Source: an uncultured Eubacteriales bacterium (GTDB lineage Bacteria > Bacillota > Clostridia > Lachnospirales > Lachnospiraceae). From it: DNA of 64,000 nt. A program made the translations under genes and the position numbers. Shown piece after piece: positions 1 to 7,006 of the stretch. Within the stretch, counting starts at the first letter, position 1. Each line of letters opens with the position of its first letter. Below the pieces are notes generated by a model, which did no database searches, was not told the DNA's origin, and was given only the letters and a program-made list of their open reading frames with translations. The stretch covers positions 1-64,000 of the forward strand of contig URMF01000013.1 in the NCBI GenBank assembly GCA_900548855.1, written 5' to 3'.

Positions 1-200
1 GCCGGTACCGCTGGCTTTTCTTCTGGCTTCTTGACAGAAACCTTTCCTGAAAAACGGTCTTTCACCTTCTGGGCATCCTCATCGGATACAGAACTCATAT
101 GGTTTTTTACTTCAATACCATTTTTCTTTAAAACTTCAATTATTTCTTTACTATCTTTATTTAAGCTTTTTGCTAATTCATATACTCTAATCTTTGCCAA
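1..200 (-). CDS. infB: Translation initiation factor IF-2, N-terminal fragment
   Basis: Partial gene: only the first 66 or so codons are in the window and the rest continues past position 1. The start is TTG at 200-198, preceded by GGAGG eight bases upstream and directly abutting the stop of ylxQ at 201-203. The visible N-terminus (MAKIRVYELAK, then SKEIIEVLKKNGIEVKNHMS) is the IF-2N helical domain that precedes the GTPase core, followed by the start of a Lys/Pro/Glu/Val-rich linker. IF-2 delivers initiator tRNA to the 30S subunit and promotes subunit joining. It is the last visible gene of the rimP-nusA-ylxR-ylxQ-infB operon, a conserved bacterial order. Identification is firm; the core domain is not visible. 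Confidence 0.95.
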   Translation of the reverse strand, partial: MAKIRVYELAKSLNKDSKEIIEVLKKNGIEVKNHMSSVSDEDAQKVKDRFSGKVSVKKPEEKPAVP

Positions 201-527
201 TTATTGCACCTCCAAATTATTGAAACTATCGATTTGTTTTTCAACTGCCCTTGCAAGCCCGGCATCCAGTACTGCCAGCGATGCCCGAAACTCCTTGCCA
301 CAGGCAGCTCCAAGCGAGTTCTTATCCGAAAATTCCCGCATAGCTACTTGATAATAATTACACATATTCCGAAATTTCTTTTTTGTGTTATCCGATGCAT
401 CCTCCGCTACAATCACAATACAGGCTTTCCCCTCTTTTACTGCTTTTTCCGTAGAAAACTCACCGGTTGCTGTTTTGCCCGCTTTCGTAGCCAGTCCCAG
501 CATGGACAACGCCTTATTTTTGTTCAA
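201..527 (-). CDS. ylxQ: L7Ae/L30e-family RNA-binding protein YlxQ
   Basis: A 108-residue protein matching the small L7Ae-like family found between ylxR and infB in Firmicutes. The N-terminus (KALSMLGLATKAGKTATGE) and the IVIVAEDASDNTKKK segment are the usual L7Ae/L30e RNA-binding signatures. Family members bind kink-turn RNA and are thought to associate with the ribosome; the exact role of YlxQ is not established. It overlaps the end of ylxR by 14 bases, so translation is probably coupled, and its stop touches the infB start. Length is normal for the family. Confidence 0.93.
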   Translation of the reverse strand: MNKNKALSMLGLATKAGKTATGEFSTEKAVKEGKACIVIVAEDASDNTKKKFRNMCNYYQVAMREFSDKNSLGAACGKEFRASLAVLDAGLARAVEKQIDSFNNLEVQ

Positions 528-792
528 TGCCTGCCAACTCCTTCTCTAAATCATCATATATATCTGAACTGATAGACATTTTAAAAGCTCTTTCTAAAGC
601 TTTGGATTTGACGGCATATGAAAAGCATTCTCTGTTAAAATGTAAATATGCCCCTCTCCCATTTTCTTTTCCCGTCGGGTCTAATTTAATTTCGTTGTCC
701 TTTGTCTTAATTATACGAAGCATATCCTTTTTTGCTATCATTTCACCACAACCAATGCATTTACGAAGCGGTGCTTTTTTTGCCATTTCCAT
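514..792 (-). CDS. ylxR: YlxR (DUF448) RNA-binding protein
   Basis: About 92 residues beginning MEMAKKAPLRKCIGC. The PLRKCIGC motif and the later GRGAYLH motif define the YlxR/DUF448 fold, a small basic protein encoded between nusA and infB. The family binds RNA, and in some bacteria affects transcription or RNase P, but its role is not settled. Three in-frame starts exist: GTG 795, ATG 792 and ATG 786. I use 792, since GTG 795 sits too close to the AGGA upstream; 786 gives better spacing and is a fair alternative. Fourth of the operon's five visible genes counted from infB, directly downstream of nusA. Confidence 0.92.
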   Translation of the reverse strand: MEMAKKAPLRKCIGCGEMIAKKDMLRIIKTKDNEIKLDPTGKENGRGAYLHFNRECFSYAVKSKALERAFKMSISSDIYDDLEKELAGIEQK

Positions 793-869
793 CACATCCT
801 ATCCGTTTCACCCATTTAGGCTATTATAAAAGCTTACGCCATATGTCTTAAATCTATGCCTGAAATCCT

Positions 870-2069
870 CTATTCCTCATCTTCATACGCATCAGAGTAT
901 TCATCTTCTCCATCATAGACAGCCTCTTCATCATATTCCTCTGCATACTCATCATTCCCGTCATATTCCTCCTCGTAATCACCATTTTCATCATAGTCGT
1001 CGGAATATTCATCATAGTCATCATAGCCATATGCTTCTCTGGCTTGAGACTCACTCTTGATATCAATTTTATATCCGGTAAGACGTGCCGCCAGCCGTGC
1101 ATTCTGACCCTCTTTGCCGATTGCCAGAGACAACTGATAATCTGGAACAACAACCTGGGCACTCTTTTCTTCTTCATTTACATTGACAGATACTACCTTA
1201 GAAGGACTTAAGGAATTTTCAATAAATATAGCCGGGTCCTCACTCCATGTAATAATGTCTATTTTTTCACCCTTCAAATCATCAACGATTGCATTGACAC
1301 GGTTTCCGTTCATACCAACACATGCACCAACCGGGTCAACATTCGGGTCATTTGACCAGACTGCAATTTTGGAACGGGAACCAGCCTCTCTGGAAATGGA
1401 CTTAATTTCCACCGTTCCATCCGCAACTTCCGTCACCTCTTTCTCAAACAAACGTTTTACAAGCTCCGGATGTGTACGGGACACAATCACCTTTGGTCCC
1501 TTATTTGTTTCCTTGACCTCTACGATATATAGCTTAATCCGGTCTGTGGGTCTGTAATGCTCCGATTTAATCTGCTCATTTTCCATAAGCAGTGCATCCA
1601 TTTTATCATCAAGACTGACAGAAATATTTCTACCTACATAACGCTGTACAACACCGGTTACAACATCCTTCTCCTTACAATAGAAGTGTTCATATAAAGC
1701 CTTCTTCTCCTCTTCCTTGATGGTCTGGACAATAACACTTCTAGCCTGCTGTGCTGCGATACGCCCAAAATTCTTCGGTGTAATCTCCACATTCACAATA
1801 TCCCCAGCCACATGCTTGGAGCTAATCATAAGTGCCTTTTCCAAAGAAATCTCTGTCGCATCATCCGTCACTTCCTCTACCACGGTTTTTGCCGCATAAA
1901 CCTCAATGGCCCCGGTTTCGCGGTCCATATTCACTGTAACATTATCACACTTACCAAAATCCTTTTTACATGCATCTAACAATGATTTCTCAATCGCTTC
2001 AATAATTACTTCTCTTGAAATTCCTTTCTCCTTTTCAATCTGCTCCAACGCAAGCATTAATTCTGACAT
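870..2069 (-). CDS. nusA: Transcription termination/antitermination factor NusA
   Basis: 399 residues. The N-terminal RNA-polymerase-binding domain is followed by an S1 domain (around residues 135-200) and two KH domains containing VGACVGMNGNRV and LAIGKEGQNARLAARLTGYKIDI. NusA binds RNA polymerase and promotes pausing and hairpin-dependent termination. The start is well supported (AGGAGG nine bases upstream). The protein is longer than a typical Firmicute NusA: after the second KH domain, about the last 53 residues are nearly all Asp, Glu and Tyr with Gly/Ser. Gram-negative NusA has acidic C-terminal repeats, but this tail looks like low-complexity sequence rather than those domains. A 146-bp inverted-repeat element separates it from rimP. 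Confidence 0.97.
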   Translation of the reverse strand: MSELMLALEQIEKEKGISREVIIEAIEKSLLDACKKDFGKCDNVTVNMDRETGAIEVYAAKTVVEEVTDDATEISLEKALMISSKHVAGDIVNVEITPKNFGRIAAQQARSVIVQTIKEEEKKALYEHFYCKEKDVVTGVVQRYVGRNISVSLDDKMDALLMENEQIKSEHYRPTDRIKLYIVEVKETNKGPKVIVSRTHPELVKRLFEKEVTEVADGTVEIKSISREAGSRSKIAVWSNDPNVDPVGACVGMNGNRVNAIVDDLKGEKIDIITWSEDPAIFIENSLSPSKVVSVNVNEEEKSAQVVVPDYQLSLAIGKEGQNARLAARLTGYKIDIKSESQAREAYGYDDYDEYSDDYDENGDYEEEYDGNDEYAEEYDEEAVYDGEDEYSDAYEDEE

Positions 2070-2114
2070 TTTTCCGATTCCTCCTTTTATTTTCCTCTCT
2101 TCGTTTTCTTTTAT

Positions 2115-2260
2115 TTAGGTAATTGCGAAACTCAAAAAAGTAGATATGCATTTGTGTAATATACACAACTTTGCGACAGCATTAGGAACGTTAGCCGAGC
2201 AAAGTTGTTGTATATTCACAATACGCATAACATAAAGTATATGTTTCGCAAACGCCTATT
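2115..2260. mobile_element. MITE-like inverted-repeat element, copy 1 (degenerate)
   Basis: A 146-bp non-coding element between rimP and nusA. The left end is TTAGGTAATTGCGAAACTC (2115-2133); the right end, GTTTCGCAA then CGCCTA (2243-2258), is an imperfect inverted copy. A second nested inverted repeat pairs GTGTAATATACACAACTTTGC (about 2152-2173, written here without flanks) with its near complement at about 2200-2220. It is flanked by a direct repeat, TTCTTTTAT at 2106-2114 and 2261-2269, which extends to TTTTCTTTTAT at both ends. That is what transposition with target duplication would leave. The same termini occur intact in copy 2 at 5822-6087. It encodes no transposase, so it would need one supplied in trans. 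Confidence 0.8.
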
Positions 2261-2275
2261 TTCTTTTATTATGAA

Positions 2276-2749
2276 TTACCACTCAAATGCTAATCTAATA
2301 AGCGCTAAATTGCTTCTTTCTATAACAAGCTCTTTGTCGTCTTCCGACAAAACAGTAATTGTTTTGTCATCATATCCCTTTAATTCTGCCTCAAATTCCT
2401 TATTTTTACTCTCGTCTAATGGTTTAAACAATTTAATTTCCACCATTTTGCCAACATTTCTTGCAAAGTCCTTATCCTTTTTCAAAGGCCGAAGCAATCC
2501 CGGCGAGCTTACTTCAAGAATGTAAGGCTCTTTAAACTCCTTATCATAAGCATCCAGCTTCGGATTCAAGGCACGGCTTACCTCAACGCAGTCGTCAATC
2601 GTAATCCCGCCCTCCTTATCTGCATAGACACGTAGATAATAATTAGAGCCCTCTTTCACATACTCTACATCCACCAATTCAAAGCCACGCTCTTCTATAA
2701 TGGGAAGCACCAGTTCTTCACAGACAGATTCAATTTGTCTCTTAGTCAT
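2276..2749 (-). CDS. rimP: Ribosome maturation factor RimP
   Basis: About 157 residues from ATG 2749, which has AAGGTGG upstream; a further in-frame ATG lies at 2767 but has no good ribosome site. The sequence has the RimP features: LPIIEERGFELVDVEYVKEG, the central YLRVYADKEGGITIDDCVEVSR segment and LEVSSPGLLRPL. RimP helps assemble the 30S subunit. It heads the operon rimP-nusA-ylxR-ylxQ-infB, as in Bacillus (ylxS). A promoter and hairpin lie upstream (2787-2868), and copy 1 of the inverted-repeat element lies between its stop and nusA. Confidence 0.96.
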   Translation of the reverse strand: MTKRQIESVCEELVLPIIEERGFELVDVEYVKEGSNYYLRVYADKEGGITIDDCVEVSRALNPKLDAYDKEFKEPYILEVSSPGLLRPLKKDKDFARNVGKMVEIKLFKPLDESKNKEFEAELKGYDDKTITVLSEDDKELVIERSNLALIRLAFEW

Positions 2750-2786
2750 AAATGACCACCTTTCCATATGAAATTGTAAAACATGT

Positions 2787-2816
2787 AAAGAGAGTGGACT
2801 ATTTGCCCACTCTCTT
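2787..2816 (-). terminator. Hairpin upstream of rimP (terminator or leader attenuator)
   Basis: On the minus strand, AAGAGAGTGG and CCACTCTCTT form a stem of about 10 bp around a short loop, followed by TTTACATGTTTT. It lies between the fructokinase stop (2958) and rimP. It can end transcripts of the sucrose operon. Because a promoter-like sequence (2840-2868) lies upstream of it, it could also sit in the rimP-nusA leader and act as an attenuator. The U tract is interrupted, so intrinsic strength is probably moderate. Confidence 0.7.
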
Positions 2817-2839
2817 ACAAATCAATATGTTACTATGCA

Positions 2840-2868
2840 AGAATACCACTACTTTCCAAAAAATGCAA
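2840..2868 (-). promoter_or_regulatory. Putative promoter of the rimP-nusA-infB operon
   Basis: Minus-strand TTGCAT (2868-2863), 17-base spacer, TATTCT (2845-2840). The -10 box matches the sigma-A consensus at 5 of 6 positions and the -35 only at TTG. The start of transcription would be near 2833, giving a leader of about 85 bases to rimP that includes the 2787-2816 hairpin. Confidence 0.45.
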
Positions 2869-2957
2869 GTATTTTTCTAAGATTTCCTCGTATGCAGCTT
2901 TGCTGCCGTCAGCGCCAGACAGGTCTGAACAGTAATTTTGGAATAGTATTCCGGATG

Positions 2958-3911
2958 CTATTGCATCTCCGATAATGCCGGATAAGATGCAATCGCACCT
3001 GGTTTCATTACACTTTTCGCACAGTATAGATTGGAAAACTGCAGCATTTTCTCCAATGTCTCTTTTGACAAAGCATCAAGCCTTTTATTTCCTTCCAATG
3101 CGCTCTCCAGATTAAACAGAAAAGAACCGATAAATGCATCCCCCGCTCCGGTGGTATCCAAAGCCTTCACTTTTACACCCTCCGCATGGGCAGCCACACT
3201 TCTTGTATATGCGTCTGCTCCGTCTGCTCCCTTTGTGTAGAGTACAAGGGAAACATTTCCCACAAACAGGCTTTTAATCGCCTCACTCTCATCCTTGATA
3301 CCGGTAATAAATGCTAACTCCTCATCTGAAACCTTCAGTACATGAGCATATGGAAGGAATTCCAATACGGCTTGTTTCAGTTTTTCCTCCGACTCCCATA
3401 AATTGAAACGCAAATTCGGATCAAAGCTTATGATGTTTCCTGCTTCCAGCGCATATTCGATTGCTCTTTTATGTGCCTGTTTCATCGGAGTGTTCCCCAG
3501 AGAAACCGAACAAAAATGCAGGGCAAAGGAATCAGCAAACCATTCTTTTTTAATAGAAGACTTATCTAACAGCATATCTGCACTGGGATTGCGGTAAAAA
3601 GAAAATTCCCGGTTGCCATCTTCCATAAGCGCCACAAATGCCAGAGCTGTATTCGCCTCTGATGTACGGCTGATATATTCTGTACGGATATTAAATTCCG
3701 TAAAATTATCAATAATTTTATCTCCAAAAGGGTCACTTCCAAGCTGTGTCACCATATAGGATTCGCCACCAAGCTTAGAAAACGCACCGCATACATTAGC
3801 CGGTGCCCCTCCCACAATAGGAGAAAAAGCAGACACATTTTTAATCAGCTTTCCCCTTTCTGCTGGTATCATATCAATTAATGCTTCACCGATTCCAATC
3901 AGTTTTCCCAT
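2958..3911 (-). CDS. scrK: Fructokinase, PfkB family
   Basis: 317 residues. PfkB-family carbohydrate kinase with the N-terminal GEALIDMIP strand, the GGAPANVCGAFSKLGG substrate motif (about residue 34) and the C-terminal DTTGAGDAFIGSF motif that carries the catalytic Asp and anion hole (about residue 230). In this context, 31 bases downstream of a sucrose-6-phosphate hydrolase, it most likely phosphorylates the fructose released by that enzyme to fructose-6-phosphate. Last gene of the sucrose unit, followed by the hairpin at 2787-2816. Substrate is inferred from context; the family also includes other sugar kinases. Confidence 0.9.
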   Translation of the reverse strand: MGKLIGIGEALIDMIPAERGKLIKNVSAFSPIVGGAPANVCGAFSKLGGESYMVTQLGSDPFGDKIIDNFTEFNIRTEYISRTSEANTALAFVALMEDGNREFSFYRNPSADMLLDKSSIKKEWFADSFALHFCSVSLGNTPMKQAHKRAIEYALEAGNIISFDPNLRFNLWESEEKLKQAVLEFLPYAHVLKVSDEELAFITGIKDESEAIKSLFVGNVSLVLYTKGADGADAYTRSVAAHAEGVKVKALDTTGAGDAFIGSFLFNLESALEGNKRLDALSKETLEKMLQFSNLYCAKSVMKPGAIASYPALSEMQ

Positions 3912-3942
3912 TTTTATCCTCCATTCTCTTTACCATATTATT

Positions 3943-5397
3943 TTACAATGTATCGACTGTAATCCGTCCCATCCGATAGGCAGCAATATCTGCATTGCCA
4001 CAGTCCAATGCTATCTTTGTTCCTTTTTCTCTCTTATAATAACGGGTTGTAAATACCACTTCTCCATCATTGATGTAATATTCCAATATAGAGGAATCCA
4101 CAAGGATTCTCACCGAATGTACATGGGAAACCGGACATTTCCGGATATCTCTTCCACATCCGGTCTCTTGTGTAAGGGTAAGTGCTATATAGCTACCATT
4201 ATAAGAGAATTTTACGCTATCTGCAATTGTTATTGCAAATTTCTCAGGTAACCCATTACACTCAATATCCCAATATTCTGAATCCAATTCCATCACTGGA
4301 TTATCAAACCATCTCTGTTTTTCACCGCGGAGTGCTGTAATTTCACTGACCGGCTGCTGATATACCTTTGTAATGCCTGTATCTTCATCTGTTCTGACCG
4401 TCAGGCTTCTCGGAACCGTGAAACAATGCTGCCAATTTTCCGCTTCTACTTCCCGGTTGAAATATTCTGCATCCGGTACGCCTGCCCATCCAATCAGAAT
4501 ACGCCTGCCCTTTGCATCCAAAAATGTCTGGGGTGCATAAAAATCAAACCCCATGTCCCATTCATAAAACCGGTTCTCGCCAAACACTACGTTCTCCGTT
4601 ACAGGATTATAATCTGACACAAAATAACCGGACTGGTATATATTCTGATACATAAACTCCTTTTTTTCCAGACCCTGCGGGGAAAATGACAGAATATATT
4701 TATCATCCAGTGAAAACAAATCCGGACATTCCCACATATATGCAAAATGGTCTCTTGCTGCCAGCTCCTTAAGCAGCGACCAATTTAATAAATCCTTAGA
4801 CTTATAAAGAAGAATTCTGCCCTCATCCTCTCTGGTTCTTCCGCCAAGTACCATATAATACATCCCATTTTCCTGCCATACCTTAGGGTCCCGAATATGG
4901 CAGCTGTAATGCTTCGGATAATCATCGGTATGGATTACCACCTGCTTCGGACTAAAATGAATTCCATCCTCACTCTCTACCAGAACCGTATCTGCCCTTC
5001 TGCCAGAAGTAGTAAAATCATGTTCCCCGGATAATAGTACATTTCCCGTATAAAAAATATGCATTCCTCTATCGTCCACAAATGTACTTCCGGAATAAAC
5101 TCCATCCTTGTCAAAGGGTTCATCCGGAACAAACGGGGCACCTGCGTATGTTATATGACAGAAATCCTTCGTCATATAATGTCCCCATACCTTCATCCCA
5201 CCTCTTGCGTCCAATGGGGAGTACTGAAAAAACAAATGATATGTATCTCCAAGCTGGCACAATCCGTTGGGGTCATTGAGCCAGCCTGTTGGCGGCATAA
5301 TGTGAAACCCTAATCTATAACGGCAGTTCCCACTGGATATCGCCTCTTTTTCTGCCTTTTTAATCAAATTTTGAATTTTTTCATACTCCTGATTCAT
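3943..5397 (-). CDS. scrB: Sucrose-6-phosphate hydrolase, GH32
   Basis: 484 residues, usual length for intracellular GH32 enzymes, with no signal peptide. It has the three GH32 catalytic motifs: WLNDPNG (nucleophile Asp, about residue 41), RDPKVW (transition-state Asp, about 167) and ECPDLF (acid/base Glu, about 225). A C-terminal beta-sandwich follows. It hydrolyses sucrose-6-phosphate delivered by a PTS to glucose-6-phosphate and fructose. The start has GGAGG seven bases upstream. Upstream lies only the EIIB part of a sucrose PTS permease; downstream is fructokinase. If no sucrose EIIC exists elsewhere in the genome, the enzyme would lack its normal phosphorylated substrate. Confidence 0.94.
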   Translation of the reverse strand: MNQEYEKIQNLIKKAEKEAISSGNCRYRLGFHIMPPTGWLNDPNGLCQLGDTYHLFFQYSPLDARGGMKVWGHYMTKDFCHITYAGAPFVPDEPFDKDGVYSGSTFVDDRGMHIFYTGNVLLSGEHDFTTSGRRADTVLVESEDGIHFSPKQVVIHTDDYPKHYSCHIRDPKVWQENGMYYMVLGGRTREDEGRILLYKSKDLLNWSLLKELAARDHFAYMWECPDLFSLDDKYILSFSPQGLEKKEFMYQNIYQSGYFVSDYNPVTENVVFGENRFYEWDMGFDFYAPQTFLDAKGRRILIGWAGVPDAEYFNREVEAENWQHCFTVPRSLTVRTDEDTGITKVYQQPVSEITALRGEKQRWFDNPVMELDSEYWDIECNGLPEKFAITIADSVKFSYNGSYIALTLTQETGCGRDIRKCPVSHVHSVRILVDSSILEYYINDGEVVFTTRYYKREKGTKIALDCGNADIAAYRMGRITVDTL

Positions 5398-5452
5398 ATA
5401 GCTTCCTCCAGTCTGTTTTTCAATCTATATATCTATAATACATATACCGTCT

Positions 5453-5791
5453 CTATTTTGCAGACAGCCTATTTATCATTCTCAAAAATGAATTCCCTTT
5501 ACCGGAGAATGTCGATTCCTCTTCTCCCCTGCTTACCTCTGCAATGCCTGCAGCTGAAATGAACTCATCATAAACCCTGTTTACCTCACCTGCACCGAAA
5601 ATAATCTGCAGCTGTCCTGCAGCTACAAATACCCCTTTCACTCCCTCAATATTTTCTAAAGCGTCTTTATCACACTTTTCATTATCGCCAATAACAAGGC
5701 GCAATCTGGTTGCGCAGTGGGTTGCTGATATAATATTACCACTTCCGCCAATCATATCCAATACCTTCAACGCTGATTTCCTATAATCCAT
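5453..5791 (-). pseudogene. Sucrose-type PTS EIIB domain, lacking EIIC (truncated permease)
   Basis: About 112 residues from ATG 5791 (AAAGGAGG upstream; an in-frame TTG at 5815 is less likely). It is an EIIB domain of the glucose/sucrose superfamily: GGSGNIISATHCATRLRL contains the phospho-accepting Cys, followed by GVKGVFVAAGQLQIIFGAGEV. The reading frame stops at FLRMINRLSAK, the linker where the membrane EIIC domain normally begins. Only 55 bases separate the stop from scrB, so EIIC is cleanly missing, not frameshifted. Sucrose permeases of this type are normally EIIBC fusions of about 460 or more residues. It could be a deletion remnant, or a stand-alone EIIB serving an EIIC elsewhere; I favour the remnant. 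The active-site Cys is intact. Confidence 0.75.
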
Positions 5792-5821
5792 TCCTGCTCC
5801 TCCTTTCCCGCACAATAAATC

Positions 5822-6087
5822 TTAGGTAATTGCGAAACTCTCTTAACTTTACATTACAGTTGTGCAACATATACAACTCCATAAGCAGGTACTTTGGAGC
5901 CGTCGGTGCTTGCATGGCGTACTTTGGCATGTTATGCACCGCTACGAGCGACAAGTAGCGCAATGCCTGTATACTTGGCGAAACGAAGTTGAGCCTAGTA
6001 GAAAGGTATGCACAGCTGCGTGCCAGCGTTGGATTGTATATATTGCACAACAAAGGAAAGAGAAAATCGAGTTTCGCAATTACCTAA
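5822..6087. mobile_element. MITE-like inverted-repeat element, copy 2 (intact ends)
   Basis: A 266-bp element with perfect 19-bp terminal inverted repeats: TTAGGTAATTGCGAAACTC at 5822-5840 and its exact complement at 6069-6087. It is flanked by a perfect 9-bp direct repeat, CAATAAATC, at 5813-5821 and 6088-6096, which marks a target duplication. A nested inverted repeat (GTTGTGCAACATATACAAC near 5858-5876, with its near complement near 6035-6055) resembles that of copy 1. The interior has further short hairpins such as CGCTAC/GTAGCG. It has no credible gene; open frames across it are unlike any protein I know. It lies in the region from 5792 to 6184 that has no gene, about 30 bases before the EIIB start. 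Confidence 0.9.
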
Positions 6088-6105
6088 CAATAAATCTACT
6101 AAATT

Positions 6106-6134
6106 ATTATATACTCTGTATACTCTTTTATACA
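6106..6134 (-). promoter_or_regulatory. Putative promoter of the sucrose operon
   Basis: Minus-strand TATAAT (6111-6106), with a weak TGTATA (6134-6129) 17 bases upstream. Transcription would start near 6099, inside or beside the target duplication of the inverted-repeat element, so the element would be carried as a 266-base structured leader. The -35 box is poor, so an activator may be needed or the site may be wrong. It partly overlaps the rpmF terminator tail. Confidence 0.4.
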
Positions 6135-6172
6135 TGAGAAAAGACCTTCCCCATTGCCGGAAAAGGTCTTTG
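6132..6172 (-). terminator. Rho-independent terminator after rpmF
   Basis: Minus strand: AAAGACCTTTTCC, a loop GGCAATG, then GGGAAGGTCTTT followed by a short T-rich tail. The stem is about 11 bp with good GC content. It ends the ackA-DUF177-rpmF transcript 13 bases after the rpmF stop and separates it from the sucrose operon. Confidence 0.85.
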
Positions 6173-6184
6173 TTCCTATCATTT

Positions 6185-6361
6185 TTAAGCTTCGATGATT
6201 TCTTTTTTGTTGTAGCTTCCGCACTTCTTACAAACTCTGTGAGGAACCATTAACTCTCCACACTTAGAACACTTTACTAAGGTTGGAGCGGTCATCTTCC
6301 AATTTGCTCTTCTCTTATCTCTTCTACCTTTTGAAGATTTATTCTTTGGACAGATAGACAT
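6185..6361 (-). CDS. rpmF: Ribosomal protein L32
   Basis: 58 residues: MSICPKNKSSKGRRDKRRANW, then two CxxC pairs (VKCSKCGELMVPHRVCKKCGSY) that form the zinc ribbon of the C-plus type of L32. Start ATG 6361-6359, three bases after the stop of the DUF177 gene, with its ribosome site (GGAGGTG) overlapping that gene's end. It is a structural protein of the 50S subunit. The DUF177-rpmF pair is conserved in most bacteria. Confidence 0.96.
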   Translation of the reverse strand: MSICPKNKSSKGRRDKRRANWKMTAPTLVKCSKCGELMVPHRVCKKCGSYNKKEIIEA

Positions 6362-6364
6362 TAT

Positions 6365-6901
6365 TCACACCTCCTTAAATTGATTGAAGATATCACTAAA
6401 AACTGCCATTCTTGGATCTGGAACCGCCTGGTCACAATTACATGTGCTCTTATTCAGATTGGTTCCACACACCTTACAAATCCCTTTACAATCTTCTTTA
6501 CAAAGAACATTCATAGGAAGCTTGGTATATAACTCATCCAAAACGAGCATGTCTACATCCAGAGTACAGTCTTCAATATAACTTATTTCATCTGCTTCTG
6601 AAAGCTCATCTTCCGTATAAGCCTCTCTTTTTGCCATATTGATTGTCCGCTCAATATGTAAATCATATTCACAAACAACTTTTTCAAGGCATCTGCTGCA
6701 GACCCGTTCCACAGTTACCGCTATATCAAACTTTACAGCTACCGTATCCTTCTCCGGATGTCTGAGCTCTATATCAAAAGGCTCTTTACACCGAATCTTC
6801 AACGACTCTCCCTGAAAGGTTTCCTGTAACTCTTCTATCCGGGCACTCACTGTTTTTTCCTGACCCACTGCAGACAAAATATCATATAAGTTTATTCTCA
6901 T
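6365..6901 (-). CDS. DUF177 (YceD/YlbN) family protein
   Basis: About 178 residues from ATG 6901 (MRINLYDIL), which has AGGAG six bases upstream; a longer in-frame start at 6949 has none. It shows the DUF177 features: a CSRCLEKV metal-binding pair, an acidic middle section and a C-terminal cluster NVLCKEDCKGICKVCGTNLNKSTCNCD that could bind zinc. Members of this family are linked to 23S rRNA accumulation or ribosome assembly and nearly always precede rpmF, as here. The gene lies about 105 bases downstream of ackA and is probably cotranscribed with rpmF. Confidence 0.9.
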   Translation of the reverse strand: MRINLYDILSAVGQEKTVSARIEELQETFQGESLKIRCKEPFDIELRHPEKDTVAVKFDIAVTVERVCSRCLEKVVCEYDLHIERTINMAKREAYTEDELSEADEISYIEDCTLDVDMLVLDELYTKLPMNVLCKEDCKGICKVCGTNLNKSTCNCDQAVPDPRMAVFSDIFNQFKEV

Positions 6902-7006
6902 AGATTTATCTCCTAAACTCACACGTTGGTTATTATACATAGTTTGCATATCTTTGTCAATCTTTTTTTACGATTGTTATTATACAAAAAAGTATATATC
7001 ATACCC

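Noticed and set aside
5862..6137. Open frame of 91 codons on the plus strand across the inverted-repeat element, and a second overlapping one from 6008
   Set aside because: They arise from the element's inverted-repeat sequence and cross its boundary into the terminator. Composition is unlike a protein and there is no ribosome site.
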